A DNA stretch of 64,000 bases. Origin: Paraburkholderia humisilvae (GTDB lineage Bacteria; Pseudomonadota; Gammaproteobacteria; Burkholderiales; Burkholderiaceae). The notes below the pieces were generated by a model. The model made no database searches, was not told the DNA's origin, and saw nothing but the letters and a program-made list of their open reading frames with translations. The position numbers and the translations under genes were made by a program. Shown piece by piece: positions 1 to 9,128 of this stretch. The first letter of the stretch is position 1; the number at the start of each line of letters is the position of its first letter. The stretch covers positions 28,767 to 92,766 of the forward strand of contig NZ_CADIKH010000030.1 of assembly GCF_902859855.1 (NCBI RefSeq), given 5' to 3'.

Positions 1-828
1 CTGGCGATCGCGACCGAGCTGGGCAAACTCGACGTCGCGCCGTACGAAATCGCGGTGATTCCGCGCGGCGTGCGCTTCACCGTTGCGCTGCCGGATGGCG
101 ACGCGCGCGGCTACATTTGCGAGAACTTCGGCGCCCTGCTGCGGCTGCCGGACCTCGGGCCGATCGGCTCGAACGGGCTGGCGAATCCGCGCGATTTCCT
201 GACGCCGCACGCCGCCTATGAAGACCGCGAAGGCGCGTTTGAACTGGTCGCGAAGCTGAACGGCCAGCTGTGGCGCGCGGACATCGGCCATGCGCCGCTC
301 GACGTGGTCGCGTGGCATGGCAACTACGCGCCGTACAAGTACGACTTGCGCCGCTTCAATACGATTGGCTCGATCAGCTATGACCATCCGGACCCGTCGA
401 TCTTCCTCGTGCTGCATGCGCCGAGCGATACGCCGGGCGTCGATACGCTCGACTTCGTGATCTTTCCGCCGCGCTGGCTCGCGGCCGAGGATACGTTCCG
501 TCCGCCGTGGTTCCACCGTAATGTCGCGAGCGAGTTCATGGGGCTTGTCCACGGCGTGTACGACGCGAAGGCGGAAGGCTTTGTGCCGGGCGGCGCGAGT
601 CTGCACAACTGCATGTCGGGGCACGGGCCCGATGCGGAAACCTTCGAGAAGGCATCGCACAGTGACACGTCGAAGCCGCATAAGGTGGCCGACACGATGG
701 CATTCATGTTCGAGTGCCGCACGCTGATCCGGCCGACGCGTTTCGCACTCGAGCGCGCGCCACTACAGGCGAACTACGCCGAATGCTGGCAAGGCTTGCA
801 AAAACACTTCAACCCGGAGCAGCGATGA
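1..828 (+). CDS. hmgA: Homogentisate 1,2-dioxygenase (5'-truncated by window edge)
   Basis: The reading frame is open from base 1, so the gene begins upstream; the 275 C-terminal residues seen are roughly the last 60% of a family of about 430-450 residues. The enzyme is a cytosolic iron dioxygenase that opens the ring of homogentisate to maleylacetoacetate in tyrosine and phenylalanine catabolism. Visible signatures are the cupin stretch IAVIPRGVRF, the HRN...SEFMG segment supplying a metal His and Glu, and HNCMSGHGPD supplying the other metal His. The stop overlaps the start of the fumarylacetoacetase gene (ATGA), so the two are translationally coupled and catalyse consecutive steps (only a maleylacetoacetate isomerase step may lie between). 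Family assignment is very secure; the GTG at 55 is an internal valine, not a start. Confidence 0.95.
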   Translation: MAIATELGKLDVAPYEIAVIPRGVRFTVALPDGDARGYICENFGALLRLPDLGPIGSNGLANPRDFLTPHAAYEDREGAFELVAKLNGQLWRADIGHAPLDVVAWHGNYAPYKYDLRRFNTIGSISYDHPDPSIFLVLHAPSDTPGVDTLDFVIFPPRWLAAEDTFRPPWFHRNVASEFMGLVHGVYDAKAEGFVPGGASLHNCMSGHGPDAETFEKASHSDTSKPHKVADTMAFMFECRTLIRPTRFALERAPLQANYAECWQGLQKHFNPEQR

Positions 829-2147
829 GCCTCGAGAACTCCCTTCAGTCGACGCTCGACGCTGCGCGCCAAAGCTGGATCGATACCGCGAACGACCCGG
901 CCTGCGATTTCCCGATCCAGAACCTGCCGTTCGGCATCTTCAGCGATTCGCGCGATCGCATGCCGCGCGCAGGGGTGGCGATCGGCGATCGGATCGTCGA
1001 CCTGGGCGTGCTGGAACAGGCGGGGCTGCTGCCGTTGCCGGTTCAGCCTGACGCGATGAAAGACGGCGCGAGCGTGTTCGCGCGCGATTCGCTGAACGCG
1101 TTTATCGCGCTCGGCCGTGACACATGGCGCAGCGTGCGCGTGCAACTGAGCGCGCTGCTCGCGCGCGACAACCCGCGCCTGCGTGACGACACAGCGCTCC
1201 ACGCGCGCGCGCTGGTGCGTCAGGCGGACGCGACGCTGCATCTGCCGGTGGACATTCCCGGCTACACCGACTTCTATTCGTCGAAGGAGCACGCGACCAA
1301 CGTCGGATCGATGTTTCGCGACCCGAAGAATGCGCTGCTGCCGAACTGGCTGGAGATACCGATCGGCTATAACGGACGGGCGTCGTCGGTGGTGGTGAGC
1401 GGCACGCCGGTGCGGCGGCCCAATGGCCAGATCAAGCTGCCGGAGGCGCCGCGACCGGTGTTCGGCGCGTGCCGCAAGCTCGATATCGAGCTGGAGACGG
1501 GCTTTATCGTCGGACGCGGCAATGCGCTCGGCGAGCCGATTGCATGCGCCGATGCGGAACAGCATATCTTCGGCATGGTGCTGCTCAACGACTGGAGCGC
1601 ACGTGATCTCCAGCAATGGGAATACGTGCCGCTCGGCCCGTTCAACTCGAAGACTTTCGCGACCACGATCTCGCCGTGGATCGTCACGCTCGATGCGCTC
1701 GAACCGTTCCGCGTCGCGCAGCCGGACCAGCAGCCGGCGCCGCTCGACTATCTGCGGCACGACGGCAGGCATGCCTTCGATATCGAGCTCGAAGTCCGCT
1801 TGCGGCCGCGGCACGCGGGCCGCGCGACGATGATCGCGCGCACGAACTTCCGCCATATGTACTGGACGATGGCGCAGCAGCTCGCGCATCACACCGTGTC
1901 GGGCTGCAATACGCGGGTTGGCGATCTGATGGGCTCAGGAACGATCAGCGGGGCCGCTGAAAACGCGTTCGGCAGCCTGCTCGAACTGACGTGGAATGGC
2001 AAGAAGCCGCTTGAGCTCGACGAAGGTGGCACGCGCATGTTTATCGAGGACGGCGATGAACTGACGCTTGCGGGCTGGTGTCAGGGCGATGGTTATCGCG
2101 TGGGTTTCGGCACGTGTATGGGCGAGGTGTTGCCGGCACGCGGGTGA
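825..2147 (+). CDS. fahA: Fumarylacetoacetase
   Basis: 440-residue cytosolic hydrolase that splits fumarylacetoacetate into fumarate and acetoacetate, the last step of the homogentisate pathway. The N-terminal SH3-like domain (about 1-120) is followed by the FAH catalytic domain, with the metal-site run KLDIELETGF, the LLNDWSARDLQQWEYVPLGP segment and the C-terminal GSGTISG motif. The start is the ATG overlapping the hmgA stop, with the weak SD-like sequence GGAGCAGCG just before it; a longer in-frame extension from 714 lies wholly inside hmgA and is not needed. Length is normal for the family. It ends 52 bases before the end of a convergent MFS gene, with no obvious terminator between. Confidence 0.95.
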   Translation: MSLENSLQSTLDAARQSWIDTANDPACDFPIQNLPFGIFSDSRDRMPRAGVAIGDRIVDLGVLEQAGLLPLPVQPDAMKDGASVFARDSLNAFIALGRDTWRSVRVQLSALLARDNPRLRDDTALHARALVRQADATLHLPVDIPGYTDFYSSKEHATNVGSMFRDPKNALLPNWLEIPIGYNGRASSVVVSGTPVRRPNGQIKLPEAPRPVFGACRKLDIELETGFIVGRGNALGEPIACADAEQHIFGMVLLNDWSARDLQQWEYVPLGPFNSKTFATTISPWIVTLDALEPFRVAQPDQQPAPLDYLRHDGRHAFDIELEVRLRPRHAGRATMIARTNFRHMYWTMAQQLAHHTVSGCNTRVGDLMGSGTISGAAENAFGSLLELTWNGKKPLELDEGGTRMFIEDGDELTLAGWCQGDGYRVGFGTCMGEVLPARG

Positions 2148-2199
2148 AACTCTCGCGCATCCCGCACAAGGGCAATGCGCACGTGCAACGCCGCGGTGA

Positions 2200-3357
2200 C
2201 TATTGCAACGCGCGCACCGCGGCGCGCCGTTTTTCCCACAACGCTGCGAAGAGAAAGGAAAGCGCGCTCGCCAGCAGCACGCCGATCAGCGCATCGTTGC
2301 CGATACGCTTCATCAGCGCGCCGGCGACGAGCGGCCCGCCGAAGCTCGCGACGCTCCACGACGCGCCGACCAGCGAACTCGCGGACACCAGCGCCGCGCC
2401 GCGAAAGCGCTCGCCGCATGCGACGAGCGACAGCGTATAGATCGCGCCGGCCGCGCCGCCCAGCACATACAGCAGCGGCCAGCACAGCCACGGTGTCGCG
2501 ACCGCCCACGGCAGCAGTGCGAGCAGCAGCACGACGACGACGGCCGCGCCGATATGAACGCGTTCGCGGCCCAGATGGTCCGCGAGCCAGCCGATCGGGA
2601 ATTGCAGCGTGGTGTCGCCGAGCAGCAGCGCCGAGGCGAAAAGCACCGCGACACTCGCTGCGAATCCGTGGGCCATCGCGAAGAGCGGAATCAGCGACAG
2701 CGCGAGCGTGTCGAATAGCGCGAAGAACCCGGTGCCGACCACCAGCGCCGGCATGCGCGGCAGCACGTGCCGCCAGTTGCCGTGCGGCTCATGCTCGCCC
2801 GCGACGCGCGGCGTCGCGCGGATCGCCGCGAGCATCGGCAGCGCGAGCAGAAAGACGGCGCCGCAGGCGAGAAAGCGCCAGCCGGCAAACGGCGCGATGC
2901 GGCTGACGAGCACCGGGCCGGTCATCTGGAACAGCGTGAAGTGGGTCGCGTAGATCGCGATCACACGGGCGCGCGACGCATCGTCGGCAAGCTGGTTCAC
3001 CCATGCTTCGCCGACCGTGAACAGCAACATCAGCGCGACGCCGCACACCACGCGCAATACGCCCCAGACCCACAGGTTAGAGGTGAACTGCATCAGCGCG
3101 GTCGCGAGCGCGACCGCGAGCACCGCGCCGACGATCACCTGACGGCCACTGAAACGCGCGGCGATGCGGCTTGTCAGCGGCACGACGAGCAGGCCGCCGG
3201 CTGCTTGCGCGGCAGTCAGCAGGCCGACGACGTCGGTGCCGTAGCCGGCGTCGGTGAGCGCGAGAGCCGTCAGCGGAAGCGTTGCGCCGGTGCCGAGTCC
3301 GACCACGGCGACGCTCAGAATGAGCGCGACAAAGTCGCGCGAGAAGATCACTTTCAT
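2200..3357 (-). CDS. MFS transporter
   Basis: 385-residue integral inner-membrane protein with about 12 hydrophobic segments, beginning MKVIFSRDFVALILSVAVVG. It has the MFS loop 2-3 signature in degenerate form (SRIAARFSGRQVIV) and a second-half counterpart (GWLADHLGRERV), the hallmark of a duplicated 6+6 helix carrier. Substrate cannot be read from the sequence; it resembles the drug/metabolite exporters found singly in many Burkholderia genomes. Convergent with fahA and transcribed in the same direction as the next MFS gene, but the gap between the two includes GC-rich sequence with no clear promoter assigned. A role in exporting or importing aromatic compounds for the neighbouring homogentisate pathway is possible but purely positional. 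Confidence 0.85.
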   Translation of the reverse strand: MKVIFSRDFVALILSVAVVGLGTGATLPLTALALTDAGYGTDVVGLLTAAQAAGGLLVVPLTSRIAARFSGRQVIVGAVLAVALATALMQFTSNLWVWGVLRVVCGVALMLLFTVGEAWVNQLADDASRARVIAIYATHFTLFQMTGPVLVSRIAPFAGWRFLACGAVFLLALPMLAAIRATPRVAGEHEPHGNWRHVLPRMPALVVGTGFFALFDTLALSLIPLFAMAHGFAASVAVLFASALLLGDTTLQFPIGWLADHLGRERVHIGAAVVVVLLLALLPWAVATPWLCWPLLYVLGGAAGAIYTLSLVACGERFRGAALVSASSLVGASWSVASFGGPLVAGALMKRIGNDALIGVLLASALSFLFAALWEKRRAAVRALQ

Positions 3358-3433
3358 CGGCCGTGATGCTACTACGCGGGGCAGTGGCGTGTGCGCGGCA
3401 ACGTGCGCGCGCGTGAACCCGAAAACGGCGCGA

Positions 3434-4600
3434 TTAACCCGGTATCGCGACCCGCTGTGTGCGCCGCTCGAGCGACACCGACCAAAGCATCACCGCAACC
3501 GCGCCGGCCGCGGTCGTGACGCCGACCCACGGTAACGCGGTAAGCGGCGCACCCGCACCGATCGCCATGCCGCCGAGCCACGCACCGGTCGCGTTGCCGA
3601 GATTGAACGCGCCCTGGTTTAATGTCGATGCGAGATTCGGCGCATGGCTTGCGCGGTCGACGATCAGCATCTGCAGCGGCGGCACGATTGCAAACGCGAG
3701 CACGCCCCATGCGAATACCGTGACGAGCGCGGGAATTTCCGCATGCATCGCCGCGGCGAACACGACCAGGATCGCGACGATCGCGAGCAGGAAGCCGAGC
3801 AGCGATTGAACCGGCCGCCAGTCCGCGAGCTTGCCGCCGAGTGTGCTGCCGACCGTTAGCCCAAGCCCGAATAGCAGCAGCACGAACGTGACCGCATGCG
3901 GCGTGAAGCCGGTGACGTCTTCGAGAATCGGCGTGATGTAGGTGAACGTCGAGAAGAGACTCGCCGACGCGAGCACGCTGGTGCCGAGCACCATCAGCAC
4001 TTGCGGATTCTTCAATACTTTGAACTCGTGCAACAGGCTTGCCTTCTGCATGTCGATACGCGATGGCAGGCAGACCGCGAGCGCGGCGGCGGCTAGCACG
4101 CCGATGCCGGTCACCGCCCAGAACGTCGCACGCCAGCCGACTGCCTGGCCGAGCGCGGTGCCAAGCGGCACGCCCAGCACGTTGGCGAGCGTGAGGCCGG
4201 TGAACATCAGCGCGATGGCCTGCGCGCGGCGGTTCGGCGCGACAAGCCCCGCCGCGACGACCGAGCCGATGCCGAAAAATGCGCCGTGGCAGAAAGCGGT
4301 GACGATGCGCGCGATCATCAGGACGACATAGTTCGGCGCGACCGCGCACAGCAGGTTGCCGACGATGAACACGCCGATCAGACTCATCAGCGCCTTTTTG
4401 CGCGGCATGTTCGCCACCGCGATCGCGACGATCGGCGCGCCGATGGTGACGCCAAGCGCATAGGCGGAAACCAGCATGCCGGCCGCCGGGATCGATACCG
4501 CGAGATCGCGCGCGACGTCGGGCAGCAGCCCCATGATCACAAATTCAGTCGTGCCGATGCCGAAGGCGGCGACGGCGAGAGCAAGCAGGGGCAGAGGCAT
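3434..4600 (-). CDS. MFS transporter, AraJ/DHA1-like
   Basis: 388-residue 12-helix carrier of the inner membrane. The opening MPLPLLALAVAAFGIGTTEF with GTTEFVIMGLLPDVA is characteristic of the AraJ/YdhP/NepI-type DHA1 branch, proton-coupled exporters of drugs, purine nucleosides or sugars. The start at 4600 is chosen because homologues begin with this motif; a further 12-residue extension (to 4636) is open but looks non-coding. Motif A-like residues (NMPRKKALM) follow helix 2. No ribosome-binding site is strong at either start. It is followed on the same strand, 76 bases downstream, by another MFS gene. Confidence 0.85.
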   Translation of the reverse strand: MPLPLLALAVAAFGIGTTEFVIMGLLPDVARDLAVSIPAAGMLVSAYALGVTIGAPIVAIAVANMPRKKALMSLIGVFIVGNLLCAVAPNYVVLMIARIVTAFCHGAFFGIGSVVAAGLVAPNRRAQAIALMFTGLTLANVLGVPLGTALGQAVGWRATFWAVTGIGVLAAAALAVCLPSRIDMQKASLLHEFKVLKNPQVLMVLGTSVLASASLFSTFTYITPILEDVTGFTPHAVTFVLLLFGLGLTVGSTLGGKLADWRPVQSLLGFLLAIVAILVVFAAAMHAEIPALVTVFAWGVLAFAIVPPLQMLIVDRASHAPNLASTLNQGAFNLGNATGAWLGGMAIGAGAPLTALPWVGVTTAAGAVAVMLWSVSLERRTQRVAIPG

Positions 4601-4826
4601 GATGGGAAAGCCGGCAGGCGCCGTGCTCGCGCGCATTCGGGAAGAAGCGCGTCGGCTCAGGCAGGGAAAATCATTAGGGAATTGTACCTAAGCCAAAACC
4701 CGTGCGTCAGAGCATGCAACAAGTGTTGTTTTTTGTTGAGTGCCGGTGAATGGCAGCCGGGCGGCCCGCGTGCCGGCGCGTATGCGGTGTGTACACAGTT
4801 TTACGGCCGTATGTCGGTGTATGGCG

Positions 4827-5639
4827 TTAACCGTCCGATGGATCGAATGCGGCGCCGTGTCGTCCGGCGCCGCCGGCAAAACGTGTGGCAAGCGCAGCGC
4901 CTTCGCCGAATACCGCTGGGTAACCACCGGCGCCTTCGCGGCGTAACGCTTCGGCGAAGTCATCGAGCATGCTGTTTTCGAGCGCCGAACGGCGGTCGGC
5001 CAGCAGCGCGGCCTGCGGCAGCGCTGCCAGTTCCGCAGCGAGCCGCTCGGCCGCGGCACGCGCGGTGCCGTCGTCGACCACGCGGTTGGCGAGCCCGAAC
5101 GCAAGTGCCTCGTCGGCGCCGAGCGCGCGCCCGGTCAGAATCAGATCGAGCGCGCGTGACAGGCCGATCAGCCGCGGCAAACGGATCGTGCCGCCGTCGA
5201 TCAGCGGAATGCCGACCCGCCGGCAAAACACGCCGAGCACTGCCGACCGTTCGACCACCCGCAGATCGCACATCGCCGCAAGCTCGAGTCCGCCCGCGAC
5301 CGCATAGCCGGATATCGCCGCGATCATCGGCTTCGTGAACGGCGTGCGCGTCGGGCCCATCGGGCCGGGGCCGCTACCGTCGGCATGGAGTTCGTTGCGG
5401 CGAGCGGGGTCGTTGAGTGCGCTGAGGTCCGCGCCCGCGCAGAAGGTTCCGCCCGCACCGAACAGGACTGCGGCACGCCACGCGCCGTTGGCTTCGACAT
5501 GGGCGAAAGCGTCGGATAGCGCGTGCGCGGTCGGCCGGTCGACGGCGTTGCGGCGTTCGGGCCGATCGAGAACAATTGTTGCCACCGCATCGATCGCTTC
5601 GATACGGACATGTTCGCCGAATGTTTCGACGGTCATCAT
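4827..5639 (-). CDS. Enoyl-CoA hydratase/isomerase-family (crotonase fold) protein
   Basis: 270-residue crotonase-fold protein. The start is one of two adjacent ATGs (5639 or 5636) preceded by AGGAG; a longer open frame to 5873 lacks coding character. Visible are the N-terminal strand VATIVLDRPERRNAVDR, the first oxyanion-hole element GTFCAGADLSALND and the second, GIPLIDGGTIRLPRLIG. The position of the catalytic Glu that precedes GTIPGAGGTQ in classical hydratases reads CRRVG, with no acid, and the second catalytic Glu is replaced by Asp (ALDLILTG). Classical enoyl-CoA hydration is therefore uncertain; isomerase, hydrolase or decarboxylase chemistry on an acyl-CoA is possible. No other fatty-acid genes are adjacent. 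Confidence 0.85.
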   Translation of the reverse strand: MMTVETFGEHVRIEAIDAVATIVLDRPERRNAVDRPTAHALSDAFAHVEANGAWRAAVLFGAGGTFCAGADLSALNDPARRNELHADGSGPGPMGPTRTPFTKPMIAAISGYAVAGGLELAAMCDLRVVERSAVLGVFCRRVGIPLIDGGTIRLPRLIGLSRALDLILTGRALGADEALAFGLANRVVDDGTARAAAERLAAELAALPQAALLADRRSALENSMLDDFAEALRREGAGGYPAVFGEGAALATRFAGGAGRHGAAFDPSDG

Positions 5640-5857
5640 CGTCTCCTGACAGACAACACGCATCGCGCGGTCGGCTGTGCTCGAAAAACCACAGATGCAC
5701 GCCGAAACCGCTTGCGTTGCTGACACGCGGTTTTCACAATCGACTCGTAGCGTAACCTGCTTTGCATGCCGGTTTGACGCGTGGTTCAGGCGCTTGCAGG
5801 TGTGTTGAAGCGAGCCGCCGTTTGTTCTCCGCTGTTTGTTTTCATTTGAAGCCGTCG

Positions 5858-6451
5858 ATGTCGAACTCAGCACTGCCCGCGTGTGAACCTGTCTGGGTCG
5901 TTCAACTTTACGATCATGAATGGTACGACCACGTTCGCCTGAAACGCGTTTTTTCCACCGACGGCACCCGTCATGAAGTCGTGCTCGTCGATGCGCGTAG
6001 GCTGCTGTCCTGCGCGGACCGAGACGACACCGACTATGTGCTGCGCCCTGTGCTCGAATGGCATCCGGGCAAGATGCGCGGCATTCGCGAATTTCTCGAT
6101 CCCGACAATGCGCGCATTCCGGAAATGCCTTATGTCACTGTGTCGTCGCGCCGCGCGCCGGGTCTGATCGGCTGGCTCGGCCTTGAGCACGAAGGCGTGG
6201 TCACATTCCGCAACGGCCAGCATCGCGCACGCTATCTCGCATCGGCGGGCGCGCGGTGGTTTCCGGTCGAAGTGCATGAGCGGGAGGCCGCGCTGCTTCG
6301 CCAGTATTGCGGTGCGCCCGATGATGCACGCACCGCGTTGCGGCCGAGCATGACCATCGCACAGAGCGCCGATGACACGGACGACGATGAGCAGGCCGAC
6401 GACGCGTCGTTCGAACGCACGCGTCACGGCAACTTGCGCAACGGGCGCTAA
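5858..6451 (+). CDS. Conserved hypothetical protein with NGQHR motif (possible plasmid-fertility-inhibition/ParB-Srx-like fold)
   Basis: 197-residue soluble protein; start MSNSALPA is preferred over an upstream extension to 5762 because that part is Cys/Arg-rich and non-conserved in character. Residues 20-150 form one domain containing VLEWHPGKMRGIREFLDP, a CxC-free core and the striking VVTFRNGQHRARYLA. An NGQHR/DGQHR motif is typical of ParB/sulfiredoxin-fold proteins, and the overall pattern recalls chromosomal proteins annotated as plasmid fertility inhibition factor family (Osa/FiwA relatives). The last 35 residues are acidic and low-complexity (DDTDDDEQADD). It converges on the lactate-dehydrogenase-like gene with only four bases between. 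Being a gene is well supported; the function is a guess from one motif. Confidence 0.7.
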   Translation: MSNSALPACEPVWVVQLYDHEWYDHVRLKRVFSTDGTRHEVVLVDARRLLSCADRDDTDYVLRPVLEWHPGKMRGIREFLDPDNARIPEMPYVTVSSRRAPGLIGWLGLEHEGVVTFRNGQHRARYLASAGARWFPVEVHEREAALLRQYCGAPDDARTALRPSMTIAQSADDTDDDEQADDASFERTRHGNLRNGR

Positions 6452-6455
6452 CGCA

Positions 6456-7466
6456 TCATGCTCCGCGCGCCGGCTTATGCTCGATGACGTTAAGCGGCAC
6501 GCCATCACTCCACGCTTTCACATTGCCGAGCGTCGTCTGCGCGATTTCGCTCATCGCCTCGCGCGTGAAGAACGCCTGATGCGAGGTCACGATCACATTC
6601 GGGAACATCAGCAGCCGCGCGAGCACGTCGTCCTGTAGCGGTGTATCCGAATGGTCTTCGAAAAACAGGCCGCCTTCCTCTTCATACACATCGAGCCCGA
6701 GGTGGCCGAGCTGCCCGCTCTTTAACGCACCGATCAGCGCATTGCTTTCGACGAGACCGCCGCGTCCGGTATTGATCAGCATCGCGCCGCGCTTTATCTT
6801 CGCGAGCGCGGCCGCATCGATCATATGGTAGGTGGACGGCAGCAGCGGGCAGTGCAGGCTCACGACGTCCGCGCTGGCAAGCAGCGTATCGAGCGGTTCG
6901 TAGCGCGCGCCGAGCGCGAGCAGATCGGCGGCCGGCGGGCCCGGATCGTATGCGATTACCTGCATGCCGAAGCCCGCCATGATGCGGCCAAACGTGCGGC
7001 CGATCACGCCGGTGCCGATCACGCCGACCGTCTTGCCGTGCAGGTCGAAACCCAGCAGACCGGTAAGCGAGAAGTCGCCCTCGCGCGTGCGAGCGACCGC
7101 GCGCGGCAGGCGCCGGTTCAGCGCGAGGATCAGGCCCACTGCGTGCTCCGCGACCGCATGCGGCGAGTACGCCGGCACGTGCACCACCGGCAGGCCGAGG
7201 CGCTGGGCCGTCACGAGATCGACGTGATTGAAGCCCGCCGAGCGCAATGCGATAAGCTGCGTGCCGCCGGCGTGCAGCTGTTCAAGTACGGCAGCATCGA
7301 CGCTGTCGTTGACGAACGGACAGACGATCTCGTAGCCGTGCGCAAGGATCGCGGTCTCGCTATCGAGGTAGGACTCCTGGAAGTGCAGTTCGTAATGAAA
7401 CGACGCGTTGGCTTCGTTGAACGTGTCGCGGTCGTACTGGCGGCTGCTGAACAGGATCATGCGCAT
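6456..7466 (-). CDS. D-2-hydroxyacid dehydrogenase, D-lactate dehydrogenase (LdhA)-like
   Basis: 336-residue NAD-dependent dehydrogenase interconverting a D-2-hydroxyacid and its 2-oxoacid, probably D-lactate/pyruvate. The Rossmann motif is GVIGTGVIGRTFG (about 150-162) followed by the acidic ribose-binding Asp in IAYDP. Catalytic Arg lies in NTGRGGLVE, catalytic Glu in DVYEEEGG and catalytic His in SHQAFFT. The FFEDHSDTPLQDDVL insert is specific to the LdhA branch. The ATG at 7466 has GGGAG five bases upstream; a frame open to 7619 is a leftover that collides with the LysR gene. The LysR regulator lies 149 bases upstream on the same strand. Confidence 0.9.
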   Translation of the reverse strand: MRMILFSSRQYDRDTFNEANASFHYELHFQESYLDSETAILAHGYEIVCPFVNDSVDAAVLEQLHAGGTQLIALRSAGFNHVDLVTAQRLGLPVVHVPAYSPHAVAEHAVGLILALNRRLPRAVARTREGDFSLTGLLGFDLHGKTVGVIGTGVIGRTFGRIMAGFGMQVIAYDPGPPAADLLALGARYEPLDTLLASADVVSLHCPLLPSTYHMIDAAALAKIKRGAMLINTGRGGLVESNALIGALKSGQLGHLGLDVYEEEGGLFFEDHSDTPLQDDVLARLLMFPNVIVTSHQAFFTREAMSEIAQTTLGNVKAWSDGVPLNVIEHKPARGA

Positions 7467-7615
7467 CGCGGCTCCCAAAGAGCGCGCGCCGTTCCGCGCG
7501 GCGGGTTTCGCGGAGGGTTTCCGCTGTGAGTCCATGCGGATGAACTCGCGGGGGACCTTGCATTTGACCTCGCAATCGACTTTATCGAGGCCCCGGGTCT
7601 GCACCCGGCGAGTCA

Positions 7616-8584
7616 TCACGCATGCGGAACGACGTGCAGATCAGCCAGTATCGCACCATGCGGCGCCGCCGCGGCGGACGATGCGGCGCTCATCTGCTCG
7701 AGCGCAAAGTCGACGAACGCGCGCGTCCTGCCGTTCAGGTGCCGGCGGCGCGGATAGACGAGCGAGATGTGCCGATGCGGGTCGTCGATCGTGCAGTCCG
7801 GCAACACGTGCGCGAGCGTGCCGGCAGCGAGATCGCCGGCGACAAGCGGCGCGGGCAGCACCGCGACGCCCATGCCGGCAAGCGCCGCAAGGCGTACCAG
7901 CGGCGCGCTGTTCACCGTGAAGACCGGTTCGATGGTCACCGTATGCGCGCTGCCATCCGCCTGCACGAAGCGCCACGACGCGCTGCGCCGCTCGGATGGT
8001 AGCGCGACGCATGCATGGTGCGCGAGCTCATCGGGGCGCTGCAGTGCGCCGTGTTCGTCGAGATAGGCGGCCGACGCGCAAGCGACGAGCGATTGTGTCG
8101 CCAGCGGCGTTTCGGCGAGGTCGAGTTCCGCATTCGCGGTGGAAAACGCGGTCACGATACCGACGTCGTAGCCATTGTCAGGCAGCCGCGCGAGCTGTTC
8201 CGCAAGCGCAAGCCGCACGCCTATCTTCGGATGCCGGCGATGAAAGCCGTCGACCAGCCGCGCCAACGTCTGCGGCGCAAGCGCGCCGGCTGCGACGACA
8301 CGCAACAGGCCGCCTGGCTCGCGCTCCGTGCACGCGACCGCGCTGTCCAGATGGTCGAGCTCTTCGAGCAGGCCGCGGCAACCTTCGAGATAGTGCGCGC
8401 CCGCTTCGGTCAACGACAGGTTGCGCGTGGTGCGATTGATGAGACGAGCATGCAGATGCGCTTCGAGTGTCGCGATCGAGCGGGTGACGAGCGCGTTCGA
8501 TACGTTCAGCTGCTGCGCGGCCCGGCGAAAGCTCTGCGTTTCGGCCACTCTGACGAAGACTCGCATCGCGTGGATCTGGTTCAT
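7616..8584 (-). CDS. LysR-family transcriptional regulator
   Basis: 322-residue DNA-binding protein starting MNQIHAMRVFVRVAETQSFR. The winged helix-turn-helix covers residues 1-60 (RAAQQLNVSNALVTRSIATLE), followed by the linker helix and a periplasmic-binding-like co-inducer domain to about residue 300. The combination SNALVTRSI and RLINRTTRNLSLTEAG is typical of the large CrgA/DsdC-like subgroup. It stands between the LdhA-like gene (same strand, downstream) and the divergent aspT-aspT-aspD operon, so either could be its target; the shared 544-base region upstream favours regulation of the asp operon as well as itself. Effector is unknown. Confidence 0.92.
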   Translation of the reverse strand: MNQIHAMRVFVRVAETQSFRRAAQQLNVSNALVTRSIATLEAHLHARLINRTTRNLSLTEAGAHYLEGCRGLLEELDHLDSAVACTEREPGGLLRVVAAGALAPQTLARLVDGFHRRHPKIGVRLALAEQLARLPDNGYDVGIVTAFSTANAELDLAETPLATQSLVACASAAYLDEHGALQRPDELAHHACVALPSERRSASWRFVQADGSAHTVTIEPVFTVNSAPLVRLAALAGMGVAVLPAPLVAGDLAAGTLAHVLPDCTIDDPHRHISLVYPRRRHLNGRTRAFVDFALEQMSAASSAAAAPHGAILADLHVVPHA

Positions 8585-9128
8585 GTCTGTGCGCCCTCCG
8601 GCTACGGCAGGAATGCGATACAGGCGGCATGCCGGCGATCACCAGGCCATTCCGGCATGGATGCAATATGGCTGCGACAACGATGCAATTGCGACTCGTG
8701 CTCAAAAATAATATTGACAGCCTTGCATAATTACAATATTTATAAAACCAGCGCGACCATTTCGCGCTAGTAAAAAGTCCCACCGTTGATGCAAACCGTT
8801 GCGCATAAGTTGATGAGCACAAAAAGGCCGCCCGCCTGATTCGCGGTCCCGACGTGTTGTTCGACAACCTGACGAGGAAGCGATGTCTGTCAGCCAAACA
8901 GGTAGCGGGTGAGCGTCGTTTCCCGAATGTGCGCTGCGGCGCGCCGCGCATATCTGACGCCGCTGGCTCCCTATCGCGTGCAATAAGCCGTTTCGTTTGA
9001 ATCCGAAGAAAAATCGGCGGAATACGCGCGATCCTATTCTTTAAAAATGCAAGGCCTGTTTCTGATTAATTCGCAGCGGATTTTGTAAGAAGTTTGCGAA
9101 AACGGTCTTTGATTCCTGGAAACGGAAA
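8585..9128. other. Intergenic region between divergent LysR and aspT genes
   Basis: 544 bases with no convincing gene. The middle (8700-8770) is markedly AT-rich compared with the surrounding sequence and holds a good sigma70-type promoter reading toward the aspT genes. A short palindrome (gttgttcgacaac) lies near 8857. From the promoter to the aspT start nearly 390 bases remain, enough for a long leader, a small RNA or regulator sites; I recognise no riboswitch. Confidence 0.6.
8714..8742 (+). promoter_or_regulatory. Sigma70-type promoter, probably for the aspT-aspT-aspD operon
   Basis: A perfect -35 hexamer TTGACA (8714-8719) is followed after exactly 17 bases by TATTTA (8737-8742), sharing four of six bases with the -10 consensus. 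The site sits in the most AT-rich part of the intergenic region and points toward the aspartate operon. Transcription would begin near 8750, giving an unusually long leader of about 380 bases. Confidence 0.5.
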
